A stretch of DNA of 64,000 nucleotides from an uncultured Alphaproteobacteria bacterium (lineage in GTDB: Bacteria > Pseudomonadota > Alphaproteobacteria > Caulobacterales > Caulobacteraceae): assembly GCA_903860975.1 (NCBI GenBank), contig CAIOSI010000002.1, positions 1-64,000 of the forward strand, given 5' to 3'. Position numbers and translations under genes: made by a program. The notes beneath the pieces were generated by a model, which worked only from the letters and a program-made list of their open reading frames with translations, did no database searches and was not told where the DNA came from. This document shows positions 63,469-64,000 of the stretch, piece after piece; position 1 is the first letter of the stretch; every line of letters starts with the position of its first letter.

Positions 63469-64000
63469 ATGGGTCTTCCGGACATCGATTGGAAAGCGGG
63501 CGCGGCGAGCTATGTCCAAGGTTATTTCGACAAGTACGGAAAGGTCGCGATCGGTGACTTCATCGCCACCAAACCCTTGTCACTCGTCGCCGCGGAGAAC
63601 CCGGAACGCGCGGCCGAGGAGATCTCCGCCTACCTTTCTAATTTCGCAAATACTGTAAATTTACTGAAGCTCCCCCCCGGCGCGCGCGTATTGGATGTGG
63701 CGTGCGGAGGGGGATGGCTGGCGCATTGGATGTCCAAACTCGGATATGAAGCCTACGGCTTCGACCTGTCGGCCGATTTCATCAGCCTCGCGCGCGATCG
63801 GTTGCGCCAAGACCCACACCTGAAGCTCTCCCAGGCGGTGCTGGACGACCGCTTCTGGGCTCATGATATCGAGACCTCGGCGCTGTCGGACAATCTGCAG
63901 GGGAGCTTTGATGCCATCATCCTTGAGAGCTGCCTGCATCACTTCTTCAATCCGATTTCGGCGCTCCGCCACTTGAGCGCCGCTCTCAAACCTTCAGGGG
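63469..64000 (+). CDS. Class I SAM-dependent methyltransferase, N-terminal part (3' truncated by window edge)
   Basis: The frame is open from ATG 63469 (GGAG at 63459) to the end of the window; ATG 63409 and ATG 63400 are upstream alternatives. Motif I VLDVACGGGWLAHWMSKLG and the acidic loop GFDLSADF are visible, then ILESCLHHFFNPISALRHLS. Substrate unknown. The downstream end lies outside the window. Confidence 0.85.
   Translation, partial: MGLPDIDWKAGAASYVQGYFDKYGKVAIGDFIATKPLSLVAAENPERAAEEISAYLSNFANTVNLLKLPPGARVLDVACGGGWLAHWMSKLGYEAYGFDLSADFISLARDRLRQDPHLKLSQAVLDDRFWAHDIETSALSDNLQGSFDAIILESCLHHFFNPISALRHLSAALKPSG

Overview
The window is high-GC DNA from an alphaproteobacterium, most likely a member of Caulobacteraceae (Phenylobacterium- or Caulobacter-like). 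The main reasons are the C-terminal half of the cell-cycle regulator CtrA at the left edge, the alphaproteobacterial core order lysC / ptsP-rodZ-ispG / prfA-MOSC-prmC-DUF4167, frequent TTG/GTG starts, a large TonB-dependent receptor paired with a TPR-sulfotransferase, and a CtrA-like box next to GANTC (CcrM) sites. No rRNA, tRNA, CRISPR array or replication origin was seen.

Layout. 1-7250: ctrA end and terminator, TPR-methyltransferase, membrane M28 peptidase, arsC, M23 peptidoglycan peptidase, TauD-type dioxygenase. 7251-8299: a small insertion-sequence graveyard (IS110 and IS6 transposase fragments). 8300-16563: peroxiredoxin, carboxylesterase, zinc alcohol dehydrogenase, chromate transporter, alpha/beta hydrolase, acyl-CoA synthetase and a divergent SRPBCC protein. 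16714-21140: TPR-sulfotransferase followed by a TonB-dependent receptor. 21339-31698: ubiG divergent from lysC; a translationally coupled pair of a membrane-anchored hydrolase and an MFS transporter; then ptsP-rodZ-ispG. 31757-33353: a decayed Tn3-type transposon core in which an intact-looking vapBC toxin-antitoxin pair lies between a resolvase stub and a transposase stub. 33462-42117: PPOX flavoprotein, prfA, MOSC, prmC, DUF4167, Zur-like regulator, RcnB-like protein, DUF924, thyA, folA. 42317-54659: CYP153-type P450, small ABM and membrane proteins, J-domain protein, fused HyuA/HyuB (5-oxoprolinase-like), aminotransferase, GST, small protein, PqaA-like protein, thioesterase. 54923-56538: a PEP-CTERM protein carrying a GGGTP pentapeptide array, then a transposase tail fused to a second PEP-CTERM tail. 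56934-64000: CAP-domain protein, dicarboxylate symporter, DUF3606, cyclophilin, pirin, S9 peptidase and the start of a methyltransferase.

Most genes are housekeeping or general catabolic. Cell-envelope and uptake functions (M23, RodZ, TonB receptor, symporter, PEP-CTERM) and lipid or aromatic catabolism (CYP153, acyl-CoA synthetase, esterase, ADH, thioesterase) are over-represented. The most unusual stretches are the vapBC/Tn3 remnant, the PEP-CTERM repeat locus with its IS scar, and the sulfotransferase-TonB receptor pair. I found no clearly undescribed multi-gene system; the sulfotransferase-receptor pair and the coupled hydrolase-MFS pair are the best candidates for uncharacterised function.
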